From positions 1-64,000 of the forward strand of contig JALNXB010000002.1 in NCBI GenBank assembly GCA_023230585.1: DNA of 64,000 nucleotides. The letters are read 5' to 3'. Positions 26,763 through 35,143 of the stretch are shown here, piece after piece (the stretch's first letter is position 1; every line of letters starts with the position of its first letter). A program made the position numbers and the translations under genes. Source of the DNA: a bacterium (GTDB lineage: Bacteria; Ratteibacteria; UBA8468; B48-G9; JAFGKM01). Below the pieces are notes generated by a model that saw only the letters and a program-made list of their open reading frames with translations, made no database searches and was not told the origin of the DNA.

Positions 26763-27671
26763 ATGGATATAAACAAAATGGTTGTTAAAGTTCCTGCAAG
26801 CGTAGGAAATGTTGGTAGTGGTTTTGACTGTTCTGGGTTAAGTTTAAATGTTTTTAATGAGTTTATTGTAGAAAAAAACATAAAAAACAGTTTTATCCTG
26901 AGTAACAAAGTTTCACAAGAATCCGAAACTAAAACAGGCGAGTTTTTTATGTACGCTTTTAATTTAGGTCTTAAATTTCTCGGTAAAACTCCTTTCAATG
27001 TTAAGGTAGAGATGTTAAACAGAATCCCTTTTCGGCGAGGGTTTGGCAGTAGTGGGACCATTATTTTAGGGGCACTTATTAGTGCTTTTAAACTGTCTGG
27101 ACACCAAATCAAAAAAGACACTCTTTTGAAACTGGCAGTTGAGATAGAGACACATATAGATAATCTTGCAGCCTCCTTGTATGGAGGTTTTGTCTTTGGT
27201 TTTAGTGAGAAAGATAAAATAGTTACCTATAAAATATCTCCACCTAAAGATATGAGGGTGGTAGCCTATATTCCTGAATTCGAACTTTCTACTTCGGATG
27301 CAAGAAATGTTCTGCCCAGTAAGGTTCCTCTCAGTGATGCTGTATACAATTTGTGTAGTTTTGGTTTTTTGTGTACGGCATTTTCTTCAGGTAATTTGGA
27401 ACTATTGAAATATGGTACGAGAGACAAGTTGCATCAAACGTATAGAGGAGAATTGATGGGGTACCTTGAGAAGTTAACAAGGTTAAATAGTAAAAATTTG
27501 TTAGGTGCGTGTCTTAGTGGTGCAGGGCCGTCAGTTATCTTTTTTACTCAAAAAAAGATGCAAGAATCTGCCGTAAAAGAAGTTGAAGATAAAATAAAAG
27601 AAGACCAATTGAAGGGGGAAGTAAAACTGTTTGCAACAGGCGGAAAAACTGTATGGAAAGTTTTAACTTAG
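26763..27671 (+). CDS. thrB: Homoserine kinase
   Basis: 302-aa GHMP-family kinase making O-phosphohomoserine for ThrC. Motif 1 VPASVGNVGSGFDCSG (residues 9-24), ATP-binding motif 2 IPFRRGFGSSG (about 90), and motif 3 LGACLSGAGPSVIFF (about 250) are intact. Ends in TAG. Immediately downstream of thrC in the same operon, with trkA-type genes continuing 27 bp later, so threonine synthesis and K+ uptake may share a transcript. Confidence 0.94.
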   Translation: MDINKMVVKVPASVGNVGSGFDCSGLSLNVFNEFIVEKNIKNSFILSNKVSQESETKTGEFFMYAFNLGLKFLGKTPFNVKVEMLNRIPFRRGFGSSGTIILGALISAFKLSGHQIKKDTLLKLAVEIETHIDNLAASLYGGFVFGFSEKDKIVTYKISPPKDMRVVAYIPEFELSTSDARNVLPSKVPLSDAVYNLCSFGFLCTAFSSGNLELLKYGTRDKLHQTYRGELMGYLEKLTRLNSKNLLGACLSGAGPSVIFFTQKKMQESAVKEVEDKIKEDQLKGEVKLFATGGKTVWKVLT

Positions 27672-27698
27672 CAGATATTCTTCTTTTATGGAGGGGTG

Positions 27699-28343
27699 AT
27701 GTATATAATAGTTGTAGGGTGCGGTAGAATAGGTTCTCAGTTGGCAAAATTATTGCAGGATGAGCATAATGTTGTTGTGGTTGATAAAGAAGAAAAGAGT
27801 TTACAAAAATTGGGCGATAGTTTTAATGGTCTTGTTATAACTGGTGATGGGTTAGACCTTGATGTCTTGAAAGAAGCGGGTATAGAAAAAGCCGACGCTC
27901 TTGCTATCACTACAAGCAATGATAATACCAACATAGTTATTTCTCATATTGCAAAAAAAATTTTTAACCTTTCTAAAGTTATATCCAGAGTTTCAGATAC
28001 AGGTAAAGATGAGATATACAGAAATTTAGGGGTAGATTCTGTGAACAGCACGGCTATTTTTGCTACACTGATTAGAGAAAAAATTGTAGAAAAAAGTTTT
28101 ACTACCTATGTATTTGAAAGCGATAAAGTTACTGTTATAGAAATAAAAAATAATGGTCAGTATGTAGGACGTAAAATAGAAACTATGAATATACCGGGAG
28201 ATTTTCATATAATAAGTATAGTTAGACAAAACGAAGTTATAATACCTGAAGCAAATATGGTTATTGAAGGTAACGACCGTATTATAGGAATAGTACGTTT
28301 GGCTAACCTTAGAAAAGTTAAAAAAGTTTTTGGGATAAAGTAA
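27699..28343 (+). CDS. trkA: TrkA-like K+ uptake regulatory subunit, first half
   Basis: 214-aa single RCK unit: Rossmann N-domain (IIVVGCGRIGSQLAKLL, then Asp-type ribose binding in VVVDKEEKS) and a TrkA-C domain (VTVIEIKNNGQYVGRKI). It gates the TrkH channel in response to NAD(H) or ATP/ADP. Classical TrkA is about 458 aa with two such units; here they are two genes. ATG 27699 is preferred to the overlapping GTG 27696. The stop overlaps the next start (TAATG). Confidence 0.88.
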   Translation: MYIIVVGCGRIGSQLAKLLQDEHNVVVVDKEEKSLQKLGDSFNGLVITGDGLDLDVLKEAGIEKADALAITTSNDNTNIVISHIAKKIFNLSKVISRVSDTGKDEIYRNLGVDSVNSTAIFATLIREKIVEKSFTTYVFESDKVTVIEIKNNGQYVGRKIETMNIPGDFHIISIVRQNEVIIPEANMVIEGNDRIIGIVRLANLRKVKKVFGIK

Positions 28344-29014
28344 TGAATATAATAATTGTAGGTGGCGGCAACGTAGGGTTTCATCTGGTAGAAAAATTAC
28401 GTGAGAACCATTATGTAACTCTTATAGAGAAAGAACTTGAGGTAAGCAAAAAGTTGGCAGGTAGCGCAAATATTCTTGTAATACAAGGGGATGGGTGCGA
28501 TCCAGTTACGCTTAAGCAGGCTGGTGTGAGTAAAGCGGATGTTGTTGCGGCTGTAACAGGTTTTGATGTAGATAACCTTGTGGTTTGCCAGATGGCAAAA
28601 GATATCTTTAACGTAAAACGGACTGTTGCTAAAGTTAATGACCCCAAAAATGAAAAAATATTCAATAAACTTGGTGTTGATGTAGCTATTGGTAGCACCT
28701 CTATAATAGCAAAAATTATAGAAGATGAAGTTAGTTGGGAAGATATAATACCTCTTTTTGCGTTTAAAAAGGGGAACTTATCAATAGTTAAGGTAGGTCT
28801 ACCTGAAAACTCGCCTGTTGTTGATATTCTTATGAGCGAAATAGACCTTCCTGCTGATTCTGTTATTGTTGCTGTAGAACGAAGTGGAGATATAATTATT
28901 CCAAAAGCAGATTTTGTTCTTAAAGAAAAAGATGAAGTTATAGCGATTACTAAAGTTGAAAATGAATCAAATCTTCTAAAGATGTTTACAGGCGGGGTTG
29001 AGAAAGACAAATGA
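28343..29014 (+). CDS. trkA: TrkA-like K+ uptake regulatory subunit, second half
   Basis: 223-aa second RCK unit: IIIVGGGNVGFHLVEKL, then ribose-binding Glu in VTLIEKELE, and a TrkA-C domain ending in EVIAITKVENESNLLKMF. Starts inside the stop of the preceding unit and itself ends in an ATGA overlap with a 48-aa membrane protein. The two units probably form a hetero-octameric ring under TrkH, equivalent to the fused TrkA of E. coli. Confidence 0.88.
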   Translation: MNIIIVGGGNVGFHLVEKLRENHYVTLIEKELEVSKKLAGSANILVIQGDGCDPVTLKQAGVSKADVVAAVTGFDVDNLVVCQMAKDIFNVKRTVAKVNDPKNEKIFNKLGVDVAIGSTSIIAKIIEDEVSWEDIIPLFAFKKGNLSIVKVGLPENSPVVDILMSEIDLPADSVIVAVERSGDIIIPKADFVLKEKDEVIAITKVENESNLLKMFTGGVEKDK

Positions 29015-29157
29015 TAGACAACATATTGAAGTATTTGAAAGTTTTTTATAAAGGGGTTTTAGGAATATCTATTGAACTTGTTTACCCTTTAATAACCTTT
29101 AGTGTAGCAGCCACAATCTCCTTTATAATCTACCTTATCATTTCTATAAAAAAATGA
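29011..29157 (+). CDS. 48-aa single-pass membrane protein in the Trk operon
   Basis: An open frame too short for usual gene calling. ATG 29011 overlaps the stop of the second TrkA gene (ATGA), and its own stop overlaps the trkH start (ATGA at 29154-29157). The product starts MIDNILKYLKVFYKG with three to four Lys, then one long hydrophobic stretch (about residues 23-46, PLITFSVAATISFIIYLIIS), ending KK. Overlaps at both ends and the clear helix argue for a translated small subunit. By analogy with KdpF in the Kdp system it could stabilise or tune TrkH; that is inference. No ribosome-binding site of note, as expected for coupled translation. Confidence 0.7.
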   Translation: MIDNILKYLKVFYKGVLGISIELVYPLITFSVAATISFIIYLIISIKK

Positions 29158-30653
29158 TACCACAATTTTCTCGTGAAGACGTAAAATCTATATTATATTA
29201 TCTTGGTAAACTCATTCAAGGGCTTGGCATAATAATGTTGGTTCCTTTATTTGTGGCTATTTTGAATCGCGAATGGGCACCTTCTTTAAACTTTATTGTA
29301 TCAATACTTTGCTGTCTATTTATAGGAAATATCCTGTACCTAAAACACCCTAAAGAAATTAATTTAAATTGGCGTCAAGGGATGAGTCTTGTTGCTCTAA
29401 GTTGGCTTGTTGCGATGTTTTTGAGTGCAATACCTCTTTTTCTTTCGGGTAACTACCTTTCTTATCTTGACTCGTGTTTTGAAGCAATGAGCGCCTACAC
29501 TACAACTGGTTTTACTCTTGCAAAAAATCTTGATTATATGGCGCACTCTTACAATTTCTGGAGACATTTTATGTGCTTTATTGGTGGGCAAGGGATAATT
29601 CTTGTGGCTATGACATTTTTTGTTAAAGGCGGTAGCGCTTCAAAGGTATATATGAGCGAAGGTAAAGAAGAAAAAATAATGCCTAATGTGGTTCAGACGG
29701 CAAAGTTTATATGGTTAGTCAGTTTTACCTATCTTATTATCGGGACATCTATCCTATTTTTTATTAATTTTGCACGCAACGCATCTGTTGGTAGAGCTCT
29801 GTTTCACTCAGTATGTCTGTTTATGTCTGGTTGGGATACTGCTGGTTTTTCAGTTCAATCTCAAAATATTATGTATTACCATTCTCCGGTTATAGAACTT
29901 GTTACTGGGGTGCTTTTTATTCTTGGTGCCATAAACTTTGGTGTACACTACGCTGTGTGGACAGGAAAACCACAAGAACTTTTTAAAAACTACGAATTGA
30001 GAATCTATATGTTGAGTATACTGACCCTTTTTACTCTTATTTGTTTTTCTTTTATAAACAATTTCCCATTCCCTGACTACTTTTCTTTTTTTAGAAAAAC
30101 CTTTTATCACCTTATCTCAGCCCATACCAGCGTTGGGTATTCCTCTTGGTCTATAAACAACTTTAATAGGCAGTGGCATACTTTGGGTGTGTTGGCTTTA
30201 ATTTTAGCAATGAGTTTTGGTGGTTGTTCTTCTTCTACAGCTGGCGGAATAAAGATGCTTAGACTTGGCATCTTTTTTAAAGGTATAAAAAAAGAGATGA
30301 GAAGGCTAACGTCTCCTGAATCAGCGATAATTATAGAAAAAATCCATCACATAAAAGAGATTGTAGTAGAAGATAATTATGTTAAGATGGTAAGTATAAT
30401 AATAATTCTTTATATAACATCGTTTTTTTTAGGTAGTATGGTGGGTGTGTTTTATGGTTACCCTTTTCTTGGTTCTCTTTTTGAATCAGTTTCGGCAACA
30501 GGTAATACTGGTTTATCTGTGGGGATAGTGTCATCAAGTGCGCCTGCAGGGTTAAAGGTTATATATATTTTACAGATGTGGCTTGGAAGGTTAGAGTTCT
30601 TATCGGTTTTTGTTCTTTTAAGGTTTTTAGTATCCTTAAAAAGCCCTCAATAA
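29154..30653 (+). CDS. trkH: TrkH/TrkG-type K+ channel subunit
   Basis: 499-aa membrane protein of the SKT superfamily with four M1-P-M2 repeats. Selectivity-filter regions include AYTTTGFTL, WDTAGFSV, HTSVGYSSW and ATGNTGLSVG, each with the conserved Gly; DSCFEAMSAYTTTG is the first pore signature. Together with the two TrkA-like subunits it forms a K+ uptake system driven by membrane potential. Its ATG overlaps the stop of the 48-aa protein. Length is normal. Confidence 0.95.
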   Translation: MIPQFSREDVKSILYYLGKLIQGLGIIMLVPLFVAILNREWAPSLNFIVSILCCLFIGNILYLKHPKEINLNWRQGMSLVALSWLVAMFLSAIPLFLSGNYLSYLDSCFEAMSAYTTTGFTLAKNLDYMAHSYNFWRHFMCFIGGQGIILVAMTFFVKGGSASKVYMSEGKEEKIMPNVVQTAKFIWLVSFTYLIIGTSILFFINFARNASVGRALFHSVCLFMSGWDTAGFSVQSQNIMYYHSPVIELVTGVLFILGAINFGVHYAVWTGKPQELFKNYELRIYMLSILTLFTLICFSFINNFPFPDYFSFFRKTFYHLISAHTSVGYSSWSINNFNRQWHTLGVLALILAMSFGGCSSSTAGGIKMLRLGIFFKGIKKEMRRLTSPESAIIIEKIHHIKEIVVEDNYVKMVSIIIILYITSFFLGSMVGVFYGYPFLGSLFESVSATGNTGLSVGIVSSSAPAGLKVIYILQMWLGRLEFLSVFVLLRFLVSLKSPQ

Positions 30654-30655
30654 CA

Positions 30656-31171
30656 ATGGCGGGAAATATAGTGAAAAAACTTTTTTTAACAATCTTCTTA
30701 TTCTTTCTTGTCTCTAATTTATACTCTTATGAAGAGGTCTCTTTAAAACACCTTTTTGATAATTCTGAAAAGTATAATGGTAAAAAGGTCATAGTTACAG
30801 GCGAAGTTATAGGTGAACCTGCCTCTTCTGGTAAAAACTTTTGGGTAAACATAACAAACGGCGAGTTTTTTATAGGTGTTTTTCTTGAAAAGAAAGATAT
30901 TATTAAAATTAAAAGGTTTGGCAGGTACCTGGTTACAGGAGATACAGTAAGAGTGGTGGGTGTTTATAATGAATATTGCCTTGAACATTTCGGAGATAAC
31001 GATATACACGCTGAAACTCTTGAGATTGTTAAAGAAGGAGAAATTTTTGAGGAAGAGATTGATATTAAAACATTAATAATGGTCTTTATACTTGGGGTTC
31101 TGATAATATTTTTTCGTTTCTATTCGCGTCGCAACAATCCCCCAAAAGATACATCCGATGAGCATCTGTAA
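30656..31171 (+). CDS. Exported OB-fold-like protein with C-terminal anchor
   Basis: 171-aa protein: signal peptide (KKLFLTIFLFFLVSNLYS), an OB-fold-like domain (KKVIVTGEVIGEPASSGKN, FWVNITNGEFFIGVF, GDTVRVVGVYNEYC), and a transmembrane helix (LIMVFILGVLIIFFRFY) before a short charged tail. ATG 30656 is 2 bp after the trkH stop, so it is probably the last gene of the K+ operon. Its final 86 bp overlap, in the opposite direction, the end of miaB. Function unknown. Confidence 0.7.
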   Translation: MAGNIVKKLFLTIFLFFLVSNLYSYEEVSLKHLFDNSEKYNGKKVIVTGEVIGEPASSGKNFWVNITNGEFFIGVFLEKKDIIKIKRFGRYLVTGDTVRVVGVYNEYCLEHFGDNDIHAETLEIVKEGEIFEEEIDIKTLIMVFILGVLIIFFRFYSRRNNPPKDTSDEHL

Positions 31172-32411
31172 TCTTTACTTGGCAAACCTTGCCAAGATTA
31201 TTTTTACTTGATTTCACAAAGACAGGTTTGTTGGTGATGGTTCTTCCTATAAGAACCCCGTTCTTCTTTTCGCTTATATTTCTTAAAAAAACAGATAAAG
31301 TTTCTCCTATATACCCTTGATTCTTTTTACAAGATATTTCGTTCTGGAGAGAAATAAGAAATTTGTGTCGAGCTTCTTTTTCTGTTGAGGTAACAGTCTC
31401 TTTCATTAAAGCAGCAACAGTGCCTGGTCTTGCAGAGTATTTAAAAATAAAAAGATCATCAAACTCCACCGTTTTTACAATTTGAGATGTATCTTGAAAA
31501 TCTTTTTCATCTTCACCTGGAAAGCCAACAATTATATCTGAGGTGATGGTTATTTGTGGATACATATCACGTGCTTTTTTTATAATACCTAAATATTGTT
31601 CAATTGTATATTTACGATTCATTAGTTTTAGAATCTTGTTTGACCCTGATTGGAAAGGTAGGTGCAGGTGTTTGTATAATTTAGGTAATTGAGCAAAAAG
31701 AGCGAGTAGTTCATCAGAAATATCTTTAGGGTGAGAGGTAGTAAAACTAATACGAGCAACACCTTCCATACTGTCTATCTTTTTTAGCAAATCTATAAAT
31801 GTGGTACCTATATCTTTTCCATACTCGTTGACATTCTGACCTAATAATATTATTTCGTTAATTCCATTCTCTGTAAGTTTTTTTATCTCATTTAATATTT
31901 CTTCAGGCTGACGGCTTATAAGTTTTCCTCTGGTAAAAGGTACAACGCAGTATGAACAGAAGTTTTCACATCCTTTTGTAACAGTAACAAGAGCAGAAAG
32001 AGTTTTATCTGACAAGGGTGTGGTCTCAAGGAAAGGATGTAGGTTCTCTTCAACATAACATCCCTTTTTGCTCGTTTTAAAAATGTTTGGCACGTTTTTA
32101 TAGTTGTCAGGACTACATATTATATCTATGAAAGGATATTTTTTGAAGAGTTTTTCTCTATACAAACTTGCCGAACAACCGAAAAGACAGAGTTTTTTCC
32201 CTTCTTTTTTAAGAGGTTTTTGGCTACTAAGAAAAGCTAAAGCTCTGTCTTCCGCTGTTTTTCTAACACTACATGTGTTGACTATTATAAAATCGGCTTC
32301 CTGCGGGGTTTCAACTATTGAGTACCCGTTTTCTTTGAGCAGAGAAGAAAGTTTTGCCGAATCATAATCGTTCATCTGGCATCCATAGGTGCGTATATAA
32401 ACTCTTTTCAT
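31086..32411 (-). CDS. miaB: tRNA-2-methylthio-N6-dimethylallyladenosine synthase MiaB
   Basis: 441-aa radical-SAM methylthiotransferase modifying A37 of tRNAs reading UNN codons. The UPF0004 cluster cysteines are Cys11 (TYGCQMN), Cys47 (VNTCSVR) and Cys79 (LFGCSA); the radical-SAM cysteines are Cys148, Cys152 and Cys155 (GCENFCSYC). RQPEEILNEI and a C-terminal TRAM-like part follow; the MiaB-typical YGCQMN distinguishes it from RimO/MtaB. ATG 32411 is preferred over TTG 32438. The gene overlaps the convergent OB-fold gene by 86 bp. Confidence 0.94.
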   Translation of the reverse strand: MKRVYIRTYGCQMNDYDSAKLSSLLKENGYSIVETPQEADFIIVNTCSVRKTAEDRALAFLSSQKPLKKEGKKLCLFGCSASLYREKLFKKYPFIDIICSPDNYKNVPNIFKTSKKGCYVEENLHPFLETTPLSDKTLSALVTVTKGCENFCSYCVVPFTRGKLISRQPEEILNEIKKLTENGINEIILLGQNVNEYGKDIGTTFIDLLKKIDSMEGVARISFTTSHPKDISDELLALFAQLPKLYKHLHLPFQSGSNKILKLMNRKYTIEQYLGIIKKARDMYPQITITSDIIVGFPGEDEKDFQDTSQIVKTVEFDDLFIFKYSARPGTVAALMKETVTSTEKEARHKFLISLQNEISCKKNQGYIGETLSVFLRNISEKKNGVLIGRTITNKPVFVKSSKNNLGKVCQVKITDAHRMYLLGDCCDANRNEKILSEPQV

Positions 32412-32444
32412 TTTCTTTATAAAAACGTGATATGGCAAACTTTC

Positions 32445-33056
32445 TTATTCAGCTTTTTTTATAGTCAACTCTACATCATCAAAATATGCTCCTGTCGGAC
32501 TGGCTATCGCAAGAGTTGCAGAGCTTACATACACATCTTTGATTTTTCCTGTTGGGATTGTGATTGTGCCTGTCTGCTTTGTCCATGTTTCGTCTGTCTG
32601 TGTTTTATGAGAGATTGACCTGCAATAAATTTTTTTTCCTTCTTCATTTGTTCCATAAAGATACAAGAAAGCAAATGCGTCTTTTTTATCTTTATCTTTA
32701 ACATAAAAACTTACTTCAACCGTATCTCCTCCTGACACTTTAAGTTGGTTGCCGATAGAATTAAAATGACCTCGTATAAATATACAGTTGTTTCCACTAT
32801 GAGCCTGTTTGCTATCAGTAATTAATCGATACTCACCGTTTGCTGTTTTTACTCCTGAGTTTGTTCTCCACTGTTTTGGAAAAACCAGTGGTGTATCATA
32901 TTTCCATCCTGCAGTATCAAGAACTTTCATAAGCGAAGGTGTTGCTGTCTCAGTCTCTTCAAACCCACCGTTAGAAAAAACTTCTGCTTTTAATGCTCCA
33001 GCCGATACAAACAATATAAGTCCTATTATTATCACTCCAATCCATTTTTTCATCAT
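32445..33056 (-). CDS. Secreted carbohydrate-binding-like protein (paralogue A)
   Basis: 203-aa exported protein: signal peptide (WIGVIIIGLILFVSAGALKA), then a single jelly-roll domain typical of CBM4/9/22-like modules: NGGFEE start, PKQWRTNSGV, HSGNNCIFIRG, GDTVEVSFYVK, and the end YFDDVEL. About half of the positions agree with the protein at 34473-35075. No catalytic domain is attached. Strong AAGGAGG ribosome-binding site. Lies 13 bp after the ceramidase-like gene, so they form one operon and probably handle the same glycoconjugate. Confidence 0.75.
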   Translation of the reverse strand: MMKKWIGVIIIGLILFVSAGALKAEVFSNGGFEETETATPSLMKVLDTAGWKYDTPLVFPKQWRTNSGVKTANGEYRLITDSKQAHSGNNCIFIRGHFNSIGNQLKVSGGDTVEVSFYVKDKDKKDAFAFLYLYGTNEEGKKIYCRSISHKTQTDETWTKQTGTITIPTGKIKDVYVSSATLAIASPTGAYFDDVELTIKKAE

Positions 33057-33069
33057 TATATCCTCCTTG

Positions 33070-34419
33070 TTATTGTCGTTCTGTTAACTCTACAATTTTT
33101 TTTATTAGTTCACTTTCCATCTCTGGGGCGTACGGTCCAGGAAACCCCTGATAAAAAAAGAAAGACGCCTCGTAACCTCCATCCTTCAAACCTTGAGCCG
33201 AGGGTATGTAACCTATTCTGCCGTTACTGTTTGAAATAGGTATAGCATAAGGAATTTTTTGCTTAATTTTTAGACCTATCTCAGCCATTGTATCCCCAGG
33301 GAAACCTATTAGAGAAATATCTCCAATTTTAATAACCTGTATATCAGCATCTACAGTTTCTGGAACTGGGTCTCCTTTGAGCAACTTTTCTTTCCACATC
33401 TTTTTCCATTTCAGTTCAGACTCAAAAGCCTGATAATTTCCTCTAAATTTTTTTACAAGAATTGGAAAGTTTTTTTCAATAGACTCTTCATCAACTGGAA
33501 GAAAATCTTTATTTAATGGAAACTGAAAAGTTTCAAGATAACCTGCTACACTTTTGATATTTAAAGAAGCAGTTTTACTTTTCATCCGTGCAGTCTCTAT
33601 TGCTTCTATTGTTCCAGCAGCAAGAAGTCTACCCATACGTTTAACATCATTAAAATCTCCAGCTTTAAAAGCAGTTTTTTCTTCGTTTGTTAAACTTGGT
33701 CTTACGTCTCCGCTACAACCGTTAGTAAAAAGAGCAGTTGAACCGCTATAAAACCGTTCTAATTCGTGTTGGGCGGTGCCAGGGTATTCTGCGGTTATAT
33801 CGGAAATAGAGGTGTTAACAGTTGTAGGGTGGCACCCATAAGTAAATAGAATTGAAACAGGGTTACCTACGCTTTTTTCAAAAGATAGAACTGACACCTC
33901 TCTGTCAACTGGTCCTTCTGGGTCAGGACCCCATATACTGCCGTCTGGATTCTTTTTTCTTCTATTTATAGAACCTATATCAATGGTAGATTTACCATAA
34001 ACCAGATTAACTTCTTCTTCTCTGCTTATGGCTTCAATTATAGCTCCTGCGGTCTGTTTTATAAGTAAAGGTAAATAGTCAGGGATAAAGTTTTCATCCA
34101 TTGTACCGCCAGGAGCTGGTAGAACAAAAGGACCACTATGGGTATGTGAGGCACACATCATAACCTGGTTTGCAAGTAGTCCAGTCTTTTTCTTTATCTC
34201 TTCTCTTGCTTCCAAAACAAAATCTACAGAAAGTCCCAGAAGATCAAACGTTATTATAGCAACTCTATCATTTCCTTTTTTTACGGTAAGAACTTTTAAA
34301 TGTAACGGGTCGTGGATTCTCTGACTCGGTTTTTTTCTCATACCGTGCCCTTGTAACCTATATCCGAGAGGAGGTGTTATATCTATTTTTGAAACTCCTG
34401 CAAAAACTCGTTCCCCCAT
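33070..34419 (-). CDS. Neutral/alkaline ceramidase-like hydrolase
   Basis: 449-aa protein of the neutral/alkaline non-lysosomal ceramidase family: start AGVSKIDITPPLGYRLQGHG, zinc-site region ASHTHSGP, GCHPTTV, and FTNGCSGDVRPSL. In true ceramidases the segment reads GDVSPN with Ser as nucleophile; here Arg follows GDV, so amide hydrolysis of ceramide is doubtful. No signal peptide is seen, unlike secreted ceramidases. Flanked by two paralogous exported CBM-like proteins. Two closer-related paralogues occur at 49484 and 54639. Confidence 0.85.
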   Translation of the reverse strand: MGERVFAGVSKIDITPPLGYRLQGHGMRKKPSQRIHDPLHLKVLTVKKGNDRVAIITFDLLGLSVDFVLEAREEIKKKTGLLANQVMMCASHTHSGPFVLPAPGGTMDENFIPDYLPLLIKQTAGAIIEAISREEEVNLVYGKSTIDIGSINRRKKNPDGSIWGPDPEGPVDREVSVLSFEKSVGNPVSILFTYGCHPTTVNTSISDITAEYPGTAQHELERFYSGSTALFTNGCSGDVRPSLTNEEKTAFKAGDFNDVKRMGRLLAAGTIEAIETARMKSKTASLNIKSVAGYLETFQFPLNKDFLPVDEESIEKNFPILVKKFRGNYQAFESELKWKKMWKEKLLKGDPVPETVDADIQVIKIGDISLIGFPGDTMAEIGLKIKQKIPYAIPISNSNGRIGYIPSAQGLKDGGYEASFFFYQGFPGPYAPEMESELIKKIVELTERQ

Positions 34420-34472
34420 TAAAGTCTCCTTGTCTACTTCTATTAAAGCAGTTGAACTTGTATTAAACTATC

Positions 34473-35075
34473 TTATTGAACTTTTTTATGCTCAATTGTC
34501 AAATTGTCAAAATACGCCCCCACAGGGCTGTATAGAGCAATTTTAATTTCGTGCACTTTTTTGTTTTTGATATTTTCTGGTATTGTAAAGTTCCATACTT
34601 GTTTTGTCCATTCACTTTCTGCTTTTGCTCTTAAATTCAAGCCACCAACATTTGTCCGTTTATTATCATCTTTTCTTCCGTAAGCGTAACATTGAATCCT
34701 TATCTCGTTTCCTTTTTGACCTTTGACATATACAGAAACCTCAATTTCATCTCCTTGAGTTACCTTTATAAGTTGCTGATGCGTAAAAGCACCTTTTAGA
34801 TATATGCAGTTATTACCGCTCTGTGCCTCTGTTTTGTCGGTGATTATTTTATATACACCTTCAGACAAAGCTGCATTGACGTACCACCCTTTAGGAAAAA
34901 TAAGAGGTTTTTCAAATTCCCATTTTTTTGATTCCATTCTTTTGAAGTAAGAGCTAGTTTCTGGTATGGTAACTGTTTCTTCAAAATCACCGTTAGCTAT
35001 CTGAGAACTTGCGGTACCTGTAAAAAATACCAGAAAAGTTAAAAATATAACCGCACAAAAATAATATCTTTTCAT
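34473..35075 (-). CDS. Secreted carbohydrate-binding-like protein (paralogue B)
   Basis: 200-aa exported protein: signal peptide (residues 1-24, VIFLTFLVFFTGTASS), NGDFEE start, PKGWYVNA, QSGNNCIYLKG, GDEIEVSVYVKG, and end GAYFDNLTIEH. It is a diverged duplicate of the protein at 32445, with the ceramidase-like gene in between. The domain matches the general CBM jelly-roll pattern; ligand unknown. A GGAGGAAAA ribosome-binding site precedes the ATG. Confidence 0.75.
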   Translation of the reverse strand: MKRYYFCAVIFLTFLVFFTGTASSQIANGDFEETVTIPETSSYFKRMESKKWEFEKPLIFPKGWYVNAALSEGVYKIITDKTEAQSGNNCIYLKGAFTHQQLIKVTQGDEIEVSVYVKGQKGNEIRIQCYAYGRKDDNKRTNVGGLNLRAKAESEWTKQVWNFTIPENIKNKKVHEIKIALYSPVGAYFDNLTIEHKKVQ

Positions 35076-35143
35076 ATTTTCCTCCTTTAAAAAGATTTCG
35101 TTCTGCCAAACTTGGCTAAGCTTTAATGAGAAGTTTTGAAAAA

